DNA of 64,000 nt, from positions 496,001 to 560,000 of the forward strand of contig NZ_FOFI01000002.1 of the NCBI RefSeq assembly GCF_900110605.1, written 5' to 3'. Numbering within the stretch: position 1 is the first letter of the stretch; the number at the start of each line of letters is the position of its first letter. Source of the DNA: Epilithonimonas lactis (GTDB lineage Bacteria > Bacteroidota > Bacteroidia > Flavobacteriales > Weeksellaceae). This document shows positions 24,916-34,095 of this stretch, in pieces. The position numbers and the translations under genes are program-made. Below the pieces are notes generated by a model, which saw nothing but the letters and a program-made list of their open reading frames with translations, was not told the origin of the DNA and made no database searches.

Positions 24916-26325
24916 TTAAAGCGTCTTGGTCTGACAAACAAAGTTGCTCGTCGGCACTTTTTCGAATTTTTTTATTTCGTTAAAACCACCTTGTACTTCT
25001 GTAAAATTACGATAACCTCTTGATTGCAAAATACTTGCCGCGATCATACTTCTGTAACCACCAGCACAATGAATGTAAAAATGCTCAGAATTGTCAATTG
25101 CTCCCACCCAATCATTGATATAGGCCAAAGGCTTGCTATATGCTTCATCGATGTGTTCTGCTTCGTACTCTGTTTCTTTTCTTACGTCAATAACTTTCTG
25201 ACCTTCAGAATATTCTGAAACAAACTGTTCTGCAGAGATCCTTTTGACCTCATCGATTTCTTTTCCAGAATTCCTCCAGCTTTCAAAGCCTCCTTCCAAG
25301 AATCCGACCACGTTATCAAATCCAACTCGGCTAAGTCTTGTGATCACTTCTTCTTCAGTTCCCAAATCTGAGACCAGGATAATCGGCTGTTGTACATCCA
25401 CGATCATCGCTCCAACCCAAGGCGCAAAATCACCTTTGATCCCGATGTTTATTGAATTTGGAACGAAACCTTTATGGAAATCTGCTGCACTTCTTGTATC
25501 CAAGATCAATGCGCCGGTTTCTTCAACTGCAATCTCAAAATCTTCTACTGCGATGGGATTATTTCCCTTTTTTAGAACTTTTTCGAAACTTTCGTAGCCA
25601 CCTTTGTTCAGTGCTACATTCATCCCGAAATATTTTGGAGGTGCTGTCAAACCATCCAAAACCTCATCGATAAAACTCTCTTTGGTTGGCTGATTCAGCG
25701 CGTAATTAGTTCTTTTTTGATTTCCCAGAGTATCCACCGTTTCTTTCTGCATATTCTTCCCACAAGCAGAACCAGCGCCGTGAGCCGGATAAACTGTAAT
25801 GGAATCATCCAAAGGTAAGATCTTGCTGTGAAGACTTTCGTACAACATTCCTGCTAGATCTCTTTCGGTGATCTCGCCAGACTTTTGAGCAAGATCTGGT
25901 CTTCCTACATCACCTAAAAACAAGGTGTCGCCAGAGAATATGGCCGTTTCTTTTCCATTTTCGTCAATCAAAAGATAAGTTGAACTTTCCAATGTGTGAC
26001 CTGGCGTGTGAAGGACTTTTATTTTGATTTTTCCTATCTCGAAAATCTGTTCATCTGTGGCGATGATCGCTTCGAATTCCGGTTTTGCAGTTGGTCCGTA
26101 AACGATAGGTGCATCTGTTTTTTTGGATAGGTCCAGATGTCCGGAAACAAAATCAGCGTGGAAATGGGTTTCAAAAATATATTTGAGTTTGACCTGGTCT
26201 TTTTCCAAGCGTTCTAAATAAGGTTTGATCTCTCTTAACGGATCAATGATCGCTGCTTCGTTCCCAGAAACAATGTAATAGGCTCCTTGTGCAAGACAGC
26301 CTGTATATATTTGTTCGATTTTCAT
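24916..26325 (-). CDS. MBL-fold protein with two rhodanese domains (persulfide dioxygenase-like)
   Basis: The 469-aa protein combines an ETHE1/Blh-type metallo-beta-lactamase domain with two rhodanese domains. Metal ligands appear in THFHAD (53-58), LHTPGHT and FSGDTLF. The first rhodanese domain (about 265-355) has Asp in the active loop (VSDLGTEE) in place of Cys and is likely inactive. The second has Cys420 in YIHCAGGYRS and is likely active. Such fusions oxidise glutathione- or protein-bound persulfides to sulfite and handle sulfane sulfur. Neighbouring thioredoxin fits. Confidence 0.9.
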   Translation of the reverse strand: MKIEQIYTGCLAQGAYYIVSGNEAAIIDPLREIKPYLERLEKDQVKLKYIFETHFHADFVSGHLDLSKKTDAPIVYGPTAKPEFEAIIATDEQIFEIGKIKIKVLHTPGHTLESSTYLLIDENGKETAIFSGDTLFLGDVGRPDLAQKSGEITERDLAGMLYESLHSKILPLDDSITVYPAHGAGSACGKNMQKETVDTLGNQKRTNYALNQPTKESFIDEVLDGLTAPPKYFGMNVALNKGGYESFEKVLKKGNNPIAVEDFEIAVEETGALILDTRSAADFHKGFVPNSINIGIKGDFAPWVGAMIVDVQQPIILVSDLGTEEEVITRLSRVGFDNVVGFLEGGFESWRNSGKEIDEVKRISAEQFVSEYSEGQKVIDVRKETEYEAEHIDEAYSKPLAYINDWVGAIDNSEHFYIHCAGGYRSMIAASILQSRGYRNFTEVQGGFNEIKKFEKVPTSNFVCQTKTL

Positions 26326-26506
26326 TGTAAATCAATAGATTATATTCAAAAGCCAAAGGAGTACCTTCCATTTCGACTTTTGATCATACAAATATGAGAC
26401 TATTTAAAATAACTATAAATAAATTTTAACTGATATTATTTATGATTCCGATATAAAATTAAACAGTTGCTTAAATTTACTAAAACAGAATTACAAGTCT
26501 AAACAA

Positions 26507-26983
26507 TTACTTGACCAACAAATATATTCCCACACCGACAGAGGCGTAAGCTACAACGGTGATGATATCGGCTGTTCGGTTGGAAAAACGTCTTTCTGCA
26601 ATCGTGGATTGATCGATCTGGTTCTTATGAAACTTGAGGACCTTTTTTGGTTTATGGATCACGTGAGCAACCAACGTGTCACTTTCCCATTTGTCCACTT
26701 GAATCCTATATGGTTTTCCGCCAACGTCGATTTTGAAGTACTTGTTGGCCTCCAGCTTTTCCTGAATACTCTGTGGCTGGTTTGGTTTGTTCCCAGTGGA
26801 GCTTCTATTCCTCTGCGAAGATTCCATATTTGCCCTAGCTGCGGTCATTTTGCCTACCGCTATATCTGGTTTTACGGGCGGTTTTTTAGTTTCTTGAGGT
26901 TTTTCATCACTTTCTGTCTTTACTTTGTAGGTGTAACAGCTTATCAGAGAAAACGATATAAGGAGGAGATAAATATTTTTCAT
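26507..26983 (-). CDS. Hypothetical lipoprotein
   Basis: A 158-aa protein with the lipobox LISC (Cys16), a Pro/Lys-rich low-complexity linker (about 25-75), a compact domain (YFKIDVGGKPYRIQVDKWESDTLVAHV) and a C-terminal hydrophobic helix (about 138-157). The lipid anchor plus C-terminal helix layout is also seen in the unrelated 110-aa protein at 34096-34428. Not recognised. Confidence 0.65.
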   Translation of the reverse strand: MKNIYLLLISFSLISCYTYKVKTESDEKPQETKKPPVKPDIAVGKMTAARANMESSQRNRSSTGNKPNQPQSIQEKLEANKYFKIDVGGKPYRIQVDKWESDTLVAHVIHKPKKVLKFHKNQIDQSTIAERRFSNRTADIITVVAYASVGVGIYLLVK

Positions 26984-27131
26984 TAGCCAAATTTAAGAAT
27001 TAAACGGATTATTTCTGATTTTCTTTTAATTAAGAACGTGATTATTAGTCAAAAATTCCAAATATGGCAATTAACGTAGCCAAATAATCTCTGAATTAAT
27101 TCGTATTTTAGCGCTTCTAAAAATCAGAACT

Positions 27132-29711
27132 TTGGCTAAGAAAGAAACTCCGTTAATGACGCAATACAACACCATCAAGGCAAGATATCCTGATGCACTT
27201 TTGCTGTTCCGCGTGGGAGATTTCTACGAGACATTTGGCCAAGATGCGATCAGAACGTCTCAAATTTTGGGCATTGTTTTGACCAAAAGAGCCAATGGCG
27301 AAGGTCACATCGAGTTAGCAGGATTTCCGCATCATTCTGTAGATTCCTACTTGCCAAAACTTGTGAGAGCCGGATTGCGTGTAGCGATTTGTGACCAATT
27401 GGAAGATCCAAAAACGGTAAAAGGCATCGTAAAACGTGGTGTGACAGAATTGGTGACGCCTGGCGTGACGTTCAACGATCAGGTTTTGAGTTCCAAGAAA
27501 AATAATTTCCTGCTTTCCCTTCACAAAGAAAAGGAAAAATACGGATTGGCTTTGGTAGATGTCTCCACGGGAGAATTTCTCGTGAGCGAAGGAAACTTGG
27601 AGAAATTGCTTCACATCGTTCATACTTTTGATCCAAGCGAAATTATCTACCAAAGAACGACTGAACTTCCGAGTCAATTAAAAAACAAAAGCGCTTTCAA
27701 GCTGGAAGACTGGGCCTTCAGATATCCTTATGCTTACGAAAAACTGACCTCGCATTTCAAAACACAATCACTGAAAGGTTTCGGGATCGAGGAACATAAA
27801 TTGGGTGTAACTGCAGCTGGAGCCATCTTCGCTTATTTGGTTGAAGATACGCATCACGCACTATTACAACACATTACAAGAATCAATCTGATTCCGCAAG
27901 ATGATTATCTGATGATGGATGGTTTCACTTTGAGAAATCTGGAGATTGTTTATTCTGCCAGTCAGCAAGGGAAATCGCTTCTGGATATTATCGATAAAAC
28001 TTCTACGCCAATGGGCGGAAGATTGTTGAGAAGACGGATCATTCTTCCTCTTAAAAATATCAGCGATATCAACAGAAGACTCAACCTCATCGAGTTTCTG
28101 AACAAAGAAGATGCTTTGAAGTATGACATCAAGGATTTGTTGAAAGGCATTTCTGATCTTGATAGATTAATCGGAAAATTGGCCGCCGAAAAGATTTCAC
28201 CTAAAGAATTAGGTTATCTCCGACAATCGGTGGTCAACATTCAGGAAATCAGAACAAAACTGTTGAAGTTCCCAAATGTTTTGGCTTGGCTTGACCCGAT
28301 TATCAACCTTGATGATTTGATCAATTTTATTAAGAATCATTTGAATGATGAGCTTCCCGTCAACATTAGCAAAGGCAATGTCATTCGGGAAGGAATTTCT
28401 GAAGAACTCGATCATCTAAGAAATATTCAAAGTAAAGGTCGCGGTTTCCTGGACGAGATGTGCCAGCGCGAAATCGAAAGAACCGGGATCACAAGTTTGA
28501 AAATCGATTTCAACGGCGTTTTTGGTTACTACATCGAAGTTCGAAATACACATAAAGACAAAGTTCCGGCTGAGTGGATCCGCAAACAAACTTTGGTGAA
28601 TGCCGAACGTTACATTACAGAAGAACTTAAAGAATACGAAACTCAGATTCTCGGCGCTACAGATAAAATCAGCGCGCTTGAATTTAAACTTTACAGAAAT
28701 GTCTGCGATAATGTGATGATCTACATCGATCAGTTGCAGGAAAATTCAAAATTGATTGGCGAATTGGATTGCGCGGTTGGATTGTCGGAACTATCGGTGG
28801 AAGATAATTACACTAAACCAATTCTGAACGATTCTTTTTCCATCAACATCCAAGAAGGACGACATCCGATCATCGAAAAATCTTTGCCACTCGGTGAATC
28901 TTACATTCCGAATGATGTTTTCCTTGACAGAGATTCACAACAAATCATCATGGTCACCGGACCGAATATGGCAGGTAAATCAGCGATTCTGAGACAAACG
29001 GCGATTATTTCTTTGCTCGCTCAAATTGGAAGTTTTGTTCCAGCGAAACACGCTGAGATTGGAACTTTAGACAAAATTTTTACCCGAGTTGGTGCGTCGG
29101 ATAATCTATCGGCTGGCGAATCTACGTTTATGGTGGAAATGAATGAGGCCGCGAATATCCTTAATAATATCTCGGACAGAAGTTTGATCTTGCTTGATGA
29201 GATCGGGCGTGGAACGTCAACTTACGACGGTGTTTCCATCGCTTGGGCGATTGCAGAATATCTCCATCAACATCCGACGCAACCGAAAACGCTTTTTGCA
29301 ACGCATTATCACGAGTTGAACGAAATGTCCATCAATTTTGAGAGAATCAAAAATTTCCATGTCTCCATCCAAGAAGCGAAAGGAACGATCATCTTTTTGA
29401 GAAAATTGATTTCTGGCGGAAGCGAACACAGTTTCGGGATTCACGTCGCGAAGCTGGCTGGAATGCCTTCGAAAGTGGTGAATCGTGCAAATGAGATCTT
29501 GAAAACTTTGGAATCTAACCGATCAACCCAAGAGTCTGGCGACAAGATAAAACGTGTGACCGAGGAGAATCTTCAGCTTTCATTCTTCCAATTGGATGAT
29601 CCGGTTTTGGAAAACATCCGGGAAGAACTCACAAAAATTGACATCAATACCTTGACGCCAATTGAAGCTTTGATGAAGCTGAATTCTATTAAAAAGATGA
29701 TTGGGAAATAG
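27132..29711 (+). CDS. mutS: DNA mismatch repair protein MutS
   Basis: MutS recognises mismatches and recruits MutL. The 859-aa protein has the N-terminal mismatch-reading GDFYETF (about residues 32-38), the connector, lever and clamp regions, Walker A GPNMAGKS at about 609-616, Walker B LLDEIGRGTS and the downstream FATHYHEL. The start is a TTG at 27132; MAKKETPLMTQYN is the usual flavobacterial N-terminus, and no ATG lies before the conserved region. No MutL or partner gene is adjacent. Confidence 0.97.
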   Translation: MAKKETPLMTQYNTIKARYPDALLLFRVGDFYETFGQDAIRTSQILGIVLTKRANGEGHIELAGFPHHSVDSYLPKLVRAGLRVAICDQLEDPKTVKGIVKRGVTELVTPGVTFNDQVLSSKKNNFLLSLHKEKEKYGLALVDVSTGEFLVSEGNLEKLLHIVHTFDPSEIIYQRTTELPSQLKNKSAFKLEDWAFRYPYAYEKLTSHFKTQSLKGFGIEEHKLGVTAAGAIFAYLVEDTHHALLQHITRINLIPQDDYLMMDGFTLRNLEIVYSASQQGKSLLDIIDKTSTPMGGRLLRRRIILPLKNISDINRRLNLIEFLNKEDALKYDIKDLLKGISDLDRLIGKLAAEKISPKELGYLRQSVVNIQEIRTKLLKFPNVLAWLDPIINLDDLINFIKNHLNDELPVNISKGNVIREGISEELDHLRNIQSKGRGFLDEMCQREIERTGITSLKIDFNGVFGYYIEVRNTHKDKVPAEWIRKQTLVNAERYITEELKEYETQILGATDKISALEFKLYRNVCDNVMIYIDQLQENSKLIGELDCAVGLSELSVEDNYTKPILNDSFSINIQEGRHPIIEKSLPLGESYIPNDVFLDRDSQQIIMVTGPNMAGKSAILRQTAIISLLAQIGSFVPAKHAEIGTLDKIFTRVGASDNLSAGESTFMVEMNEAANILNNISDRSLILLDEIGRGTSTYDGVSIAWAIAEYLHQHPTQPKTLFATHYHELNEMSINFERIKNFHVSIQEAKGTIIFLRKLISGGSEHSFGIHVAKLAGMPSKVVNRANEILKTLESNRSTQESGDKIKRVTEENLQLSFFQLDDPVLENIREELTKIDINTLTPIEALMKLNSIKKMIGK

Positions 29712-30101
29712 TTAATTCATAAAATTCATTGTGAGAGGAAAGTTATAATTACTTTTTACTGCTATACCATTATGCATTGCAGGAATCCATTTTCCTTTTA
29801 TTTTTTTTATCGCATTAACTGACGCTTCATTGAAAGTAAGGTTTTTTCCTTTTGCTTTAATATCCGAAACGATCCCTTTTTCATTTACAACAAAAGTAAT
29901 TTGCGTACTCACTTGGCCACTACCAGCTAATTTGTTAGAATCAAATTTTTTTGTAAATTCATTTCGAAAGGCATCCATGCCTCCAGAAAACTCTGCAAAT
30001 TTATCAAATTCAGTCTCTGTCAATTCTGTTGATTGAGAAGTCTCCTGTGATAAAACAGTAATACTTAAAATTAACGTAAGAACAAATAAAATTTTTCTCA
30101 T
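29712..30101 (-). CDS. Secreted TonB C-terminal domain protein (paralogue 1)
   Basis: The 129-aa protein has a signal peptide (about 1-18) followed by a short linker and a TonB_C-like domain (about 55-125) with SGQVSTQITFVVNEKGIVSDI and ASVNAIKKIKGKWIPA. Real TonB proteins have a membrane anchor and a long Pro-rich spacer; neither is present, so it cannot transduce energy alone. It is similar in layout and sequence to the gene at 30439-30825. The stop directly abuts the mutS stop. Confidence 0.82.
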   Translation of the reverse strand: MRKILFVLTLILSITVLSQETSQSTELTETEFDKFAEFSGGMDAFRNEFTKKFDSNKLAGSGQVSTQITFVVNEKGIVSDIKAKGKNLTFNEASVNAIKKIKGKWIPAMHNGIAVKSNYNFPLTMNFMN

Positions 30102-30181
30102 ACTTAAATTTTTTCAAATATAAACATTTAATTCATTCTACCTATTTTCTAAAAAAATTCGATTCTTTCGAACCGGAATAT

Positions 30182-30376
30182 TTATTTAGCTGAATCTTTT
30201 TTTACCGCTACCGTATCCACTTTATTAGAATCTGTAGAAAGTGATGCGGAATCCACGCCTTCGTTTCTCATATGTTCTGCGCTGTGATCATCTTTTCGCT
30301 GCTCACGCTTGTCTTTGTCTGGGATACAGCTGGTTGCCAAAAATGCTAACGAACTGAATATTAATAACTTTTTCAT
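30182..30376 (-). CDS. Small lipoprotein
   Basis: A 64-aa protein starting at the ATG at 30376 (MKKLLIFSSLAFLATSC), with the lipobox ATSC and a highly charged, Asp/Lys-rich tail lacking structure. It lies between the two TonB-C-like genes. Not recognised; it may be a small outer-membrane-anchored tail protein. Confidence 0.55.
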   Translation of the reverse strand: MKKLLIFSSLAFLATSCIPDKDKREQRKDDHSAEHMRNEGVDSASLSTDSNKVDTVAVKKDSAK

Positions 30377-30438
30377 CGGAGTAAATTTTATGGTTATGTT
30401 AAAATAGAGATGGGTCAAAAATCAAACCGAAAATGAAT

Positions 30439-30825
30439 TTAGATATTCGCCTTTGCTGGAAACCTAAATCTTGCTCTCACGGGAACATCATTTACTTTTG
30501 CTGGGCTCCATTTGGTTTTTATTTTCTTGATTGCGCGTACCGCCTGCTCATTGAAACTTCGATTCTGTCCAAGGGCCTTCAGGCTGGAAATCGTTCCATC
30601 CCTCTCTACCACAAAAGTGACCTCTGTGCTGAACGTCCCTTTTCCCGTAATTTTATTGACATCTACATTTTTTGCAAACTCAGTTCTGAAAGACGTCATT
30701 CCACCAGGAAATTGTGCAGCCTTATCAACCATTTCATAGACTTCCTCATTCGCTGTGACGACCGTTGTCTGTGAAAATACCATCGCATGGATTAAAATTC
30801 CAAAAAGTAAAAGTAATTTTTTCAT
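30439..30825 (-). CDS. Secreted TonB C-terminal domain protein (paralogue 2)
   Basis: The 128-aa protein starts at the ATG at 30825 (MKKLLLLFGILIHAMVFSQ), which opens a signal peptide; the longer frame upstream to 31023 is non-coding overlap with the divergent gene. The TonB_C-like domain contains GKGTFSTEVTFVVERDGTISSL and EQAVRAIKKIKTKWSPAKVN, closely matching the paralogue at 29712-30101. Both also share a GGM-FR-EF-K segment before the domain. No anchor or Pro-rich spacer is present. Confidence 0.82.
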   Translation of the reverse strand: MKKLLLLFGILIHAMVFSQTTVVTANEEVYEMVDKAAQFPGGMTSFRTEFAKNVDVNKITGKGTFSTEVTFVVERDGTISSLKALGQNRSFNEQAVRAIKKIKTKWSPAKVNDVPVRARFRFPAKANI

Positions 30826-30885
30826 CGTTATTTTTTTCAAAGATATTGATTTACAGAATTTGATGGAAGTGTCAAAAACAATTTT

Positions 30886-30893
30886 TAAATTTG
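30886..30893 (+). promoter_or_regulatory. -7 box TAAATTTG
   Basis: A perfect TAnnTTTG match 15-22 nt before the ATG at 30908. A TTTG at 30859-30862 could be the -33 element, 23 nt upstream. It supports 30908 over the earlier in-frame starts. Confidence 0.5.
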
Positions 30894-30907
30894 AGTACGC
30901 ACAAATC

Positions 30908-31513
30908 ATGATCTTGAGAAACAACAATATTTTAGAAACGCACAATTTCTTTTCGAAATATGAGACTGCCATTGTGTATGCATTGCTCGCTGTACAGTAT
31001 CTTTTCATAGCGATGTTTCCCAATTCTCAAAATTCCGATATTGAGAAAAATTACATTTACCTCTGGTTTTTTGATATTTTCCTCGCCATTCCAATTATCA
31101 TTTTGACCTACTTTACAAATCTCGTTAGGCGGATCATCTTATTAATTATCTTGGTGAGTGCTTTCGCATTTTTCTTTTTCAAATTTGGGTTCAATTCCGT
31201 TTATTTCAATACATTTATTGCGATATTTTTGGCAAATCGGTTTTTACTATTCAACTTAAGTCCAGAAGACCAAGCAAATTTGACAGGTGATAAGTTCAAA
31301 AGGTTTTTGTTGGCATTTCCCGTAGGTTTTGTGGTAACAGTTACAGAATCAATCTTAGGTAAAATCGGAATCATCGAGCATGAGAGAGTTGGAGAAAACA
31401 GCGTCGTGATGTCAACATTCGGCAAGGTTTTCCTCTTCGTGAGTTATTATGGCCTGATCGCTTACTTGGAATATAGAAAAGTCAAATATCCAAATCGTAA
31501 ATTCTTTTTATGA
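30908..31513 (+). CDS. Hypothetical polytopic membrane protein
   Basis: A 201-aa protein starting at the ATG at 30908 (MILRNNNILETHNFF), chosen because a -7 box sits just upstream; earlier in-frame Met codons lie before that box. It has about six hydrophobic helices (around residues 22-40, 55-75, 80-95, 98-115, 135-150, 170-190). Not recognised. Its last 4 nt (ATGA) overlap the DUF2809 gene, so the two form an operon. Confidence 0.7.
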   Translation: MILRNNNILETHNFFSKYETAIVYALLAVQYLFIAMFPNSQNSDIEKNYIYLWFFDIFLAIPIIILTYFTNLVRRIILLIILVSAFAFFFFKFGFNSVYFNTFIAIFLANRFLLFNLSPEDQANLTGDKFKRFLLAFPVGFVVTVTESILGKIGIIEHERVGENSVVMSTFGKVFLFVSYYGLIAYLEYRKVKYPNRKFFL

Positions 31514-31884
31514 AATTCAATCTAAAATATTTCCTGATTGCAGTATCAATTTTCCTTCTCGAAGTTTTGATTGCTACGAAACTGAAGGACATTTTCTTTG
31601 TCAGAGCTTATCTCGGCGATGTTTTCGTGGTGATGCTGATGTATTATTTCATCAAAGCTTTTTTCAAACTCGATGCTACGAAACTGATCATTGGAATTTT
31701 TGTTTTCTCTTGTTTGATAGAGTTTCTCCAATACTTCCATTTCGGCGAATTATTGGGATTTAAAGAAAATAGAATCGTGATGATTGTACTTGGCAACTCT
31801 TTTAGCTGGATCGATATTCTCTGTTATTTCGCAGGTTGCGTGATCTTATTTTTAATTGAAGTCCGGAATTTGTCGAAAGTTTAA
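31510..31884 (+). CDS. DUF2809 membrane protein
   Basis: The 124-aa protein has four TM helices and the conserved features recalled for DUF2809: RAYLGDVFVVMLMYYFIKA and the GNSFSWIDILCYFAGC segment near the C-terminus. Function unknown. It is translationally coupled to the preceding membrane protein by an ATGA overlap. Confidence 0.85.
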   Translation: MKFNLKYFLIAVSIFLLEVLIATKLKDIFFVRAYLGDVFVVMLMYYFIKAFFKLDATKLIIGIFVFSCLIEFLQYFHFGELLGFKENRIVMIVLGNSFSWIDILCYFAGCVILFLIEVRNLSKV

Positions 31885-31903
31885 TTTTAAGTCATCTGAT
31901 CGA

Positions 31904-32527
31904 TCAGTGTTCTTCCACATAACTCATATATTCTTTCATAAAATTCAAAGATCTGTCACTCATCGTCGAGAACTCGAAAACCTCATTTTTTCTGATGAGA
32001 TATCTTGTATTAAATGTTCGGTTGCAATTGCCATTACCAGAATGAGACACTTCATCTAATAGATCGTAATTCTTCTGAGCAATTTCTTCATTTTCAAATT
32101 CATAAATACAAATCTTAAACTCATAATAATAGCTTCTTAATTTCTTTTTTGAATACGTTCGGCTATTGTATCTGATCTTTTTTGAATTACTCTTTACCGA
32201 GTATGCCCGCACCCCAGTGCTTTGAATATTATATTGTATATGCTTCACACAATCGAGGACAAAACGATATTCTGCTTTTTCATTCTCCACCGTATATGCC
32301 GAAATGGAGAAGTCGTGCCTCTCCAGTTCTTCTGTCAAATGGTTGATAATATCGGTATTGTCCGGCATACTGACTGTTCGAATCGTATCTTGGGTATATT
32401 TTTGATTGAATAATTGATACAGAGTCGAATCCTCGGCATTTTTATGACAAGAGTTTGCTATGAAACAAATTAAGATCGCTACAATGCAAAGACAGAAACC
32501 ATTATTCAATTGATGTTTATTCACCAT
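31904..32527 (-). CDS. Hypothetical lipoprotein
   Basis: A 207-aa protein with an N-terminal hydrophobic segment and the lipobox ANSC (Cys about 27), then an alpha/beta region containing SFSISAYTVENEKAEYRF-like strands and a basic stretch of Ser/Lys/Arg/Tyr (about 105-135). It ends with helices. Not recognised. It is followed in the same orientation by no gene before the convergent DUF2809. Confidence 0.65.
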   Translation of the reverse strand: MVNKHQLNNGFCLCIVAILICFIANSCHKNAEDSTLYQLFNQKYTQDTIRTVSMPDNTDIINHLTEELERHDFSISAYTVENEKAEYRFVLDCVKHIQYNIQSTGVRAYSVKSNSKKIRYNSRTYSKKKLRSYYYEFKICIYEFENEEIAQKNYDLLDEVSHSGNGNCNRTFNTRYLIRKNEVFEFSTMSDRSLNFMKEYMSYVEEH

Positions 32528-32538
32528 ATATCAAATGA

Positions 32539-33453
32539 TTACCGCCCGAAAGTGTCGTAATGGTCTTCAGCGTATTTGATAAAACGATTGAGCAGCGCGG
32601 CATTTTCTTTTTCTAACGGCGTCAATTCTGCGTCCACATTATTAGAAACAGGAACATACCAATCTGACTGATTGAAGAATTGGCGGAAAGTTTCTTTCTT
32701 GAATGAGTAGCCGTGTCTTGCAAATATCGCATTCTTGATGATCTCCATATCCAGTTTTGGCAGGTTTTTCAAATCTTTTTCCGTGAGTTTTTGCTTCGAA
32801 GCGTTGATGGTGAAAATCGCATTGGTCGCGTATCGCTGTTGGTCTGTCTCGTACGTTCCTTGGTCATTACCATCTTCGTCTTTTCCGAAGGACATTTTTT
32901 TCATTTTATGGCTTGTCCAATCCACAACGTCTGTGTCTTTATCCAGCATGAAGTTTGGATTGTAAACAAATTCTTTCTTCACGAGTTTTAAGCCTTTCTT
33001 TTTTATCCTCACAGCAGTCTGATCAAATGCCGTCCAAATTCCAACCAAACTGTCGCCTTTTATTTTCACGTCAAATCTTCCATCGGTTTTATCATCTCCT
33101 GGCTCATCCAGAATAAAGGAATTGGTACTTTCATTCAATATGCCACGGAAAGGTCTTTGGTTGCCATTGAGAACACTTTGTCCGTAAACGCTATCCTTGG
33201 TGATCTTATTAATTTTAAAGGAGATCTTTTTCACCATGTCTTCTTCGTCATATTCACCATCATTGATACTATAATCTGGAGAAAAATAACCGTAATAGAC
33301 GCCGTACATTTCCTTATGGATTTCGGGAGTCTGATTTGCAATCAAGGAATCCTTCTCAGGTTTCGTTTCGGTGATCTCTGTCTTTTCTTTTTTGCAGGAA
33401 ATCACAGCAAGAGATAGAATCAGGCTCGCTAAAATCAAGTTTAAGTGTTTCAT
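32539..33453 (-). CDS. YARHG-domain lipoprotein
   Basis: The 304-aa protein starts at the ATG at 33453 (MKHLNLILASLILSL); the longer frame upstream lies over the neighbouring gene. It has the lipobox VISC (Cys about 19) and near the C-terminus the YARHG motif as NAIFARHGYSFKKETFRQFF followed by WYVP. The middle portion is a beta-rich domain seen in several Bacteroidota lipoproteins with this tail. YARHG domains are extracellular; their ligand is not known. Overlaps the start of the DUF2306 gene's end by 4 nt. Confidence 0.85.
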   Translation of the reverse strand: MKHLNLILASLILSLAVISCKKEKTEITETKPEKDSLIANQTPEIHKEMYGVYYGYFSPDYSINDGEYDEEDMVKKISFKINKITKDSVYGQSVLNGNQRPFRGILNESTNSFILDEPGDDKTDGRFDVKIKGDSLVGIWTAFDQTAVRIKKKGLKLVKKEFVYNPNFMLDKDTDVVDWTSHKMKKMSFGKDEDGNDQGTYETDQQRYATNAIFTINASKQKLTEKDLKNLPKLDMEIIKNAIFARHGYSFKKETFRQFFNQSDWYVPVSNNVDAELTPLEKENAALLNRFIKYAEDHYDTFGR

Positions 33454-34085
33454 CGTTTTTGTTTTTTGATCAAATATTCTACTAATAATAAGTTCGGAAC
33501 CCAACCTAGCCACGCGATGATCTGATAAACATCCATAGGATTGGGATGGAATAAATATACTAAAATTACTTTCCACATTCTCAAAGTGATCGCAGAAAGT
33601 GCCAATGCGTAACTTCGCCACATCCAGAATCGATGTTGCTGAATATTTCTTTTCCGGATTTCTGAGTAAGATCTGTAAGTTGTGTAAAACCAAAGAATTC
33701 CCAAAAGAACGAATGAAACTTTCGCAATCCATCCACCATTCGCAAAAACACCAATGTAGATTCCTGATAATGAAGACAAAATCAAGGTCACAAAAACATA
33801 GATCCTTCCGGAAAACCGATGCAGATATTTTAAGTTCTTATCAAAAAAAACAGCAATAAATCCTGCCATCAAAGCGAAAATACTGCTGTAAACGTGTACA
33901 TAAAAAATCGGTAGATACTCCGGTCTGGAAGTGACTTCCGTTTGTTTGATCATTAGAAAACTGACATTGGAACTGATTGGAATATAGTCCAAAGTGATCT
34001 TCAACATCAACCCAAAAAAGTAAATAAAAGTAATTGCGACAATGGCTTTTACAATGACAATTTTGGACTTGATGAAACGGAGCAT
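33450..34085 (-). CDS. DUF2306 membrane protein
   Basis: A 211-aa protein starting at the ATG at 34085 (MLRFIKSKIV), since the longer frame runs into the upstream lipoprotein gene. It has about seven TM helices and shows the pattern recalled for DUF2306: HVYSSIFALMAGFIAVF, the LHRFSGRIYVF His/Arg pair, IQQHRFWMWRSYALALSAITLRMW. The paired His residues suggest haem or quinone binding as in cytochrome b561-like proteins, which is inference. Coupled to the YARHG gene through a 4-nt overlap. Confidence 0.85.
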   Translation of the reverse strand: MLRFIKSKIVIVKAIVAITFIYFFGLMLKITLDYIPISSNVSFLMIKQTEVTSRPEYLPIFYVHVYSSIFALMAGFIAVFFDKNLKYLHRFSGRIYVFVTLILSSLSGIYIGVFANGGWIAKVSFVLLGILWFYTTYRSYSEIRKRNIQQHRFWMWRSYALALSAITLRMWKVILVYLFHPNPMDVYQIIAWLGWVPNLLLVEYLIKKQKR

Positions 34086-34095
34086 GGCTCTATTC

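Noticed and set aside
30826-31023. 66-residue N-terminal extension of the TonB_C paralogue
   Set aside because: It overlaps the divergent membrane-protein gene and its promoter box; the signal peptide begins at 30825.
33454-33732. N-terminal extension of the YARHG lipoprotein
   Set aside because: It lies opposite in frame within the DUF2306 gene; the lipoprotein signal begins at 33453.
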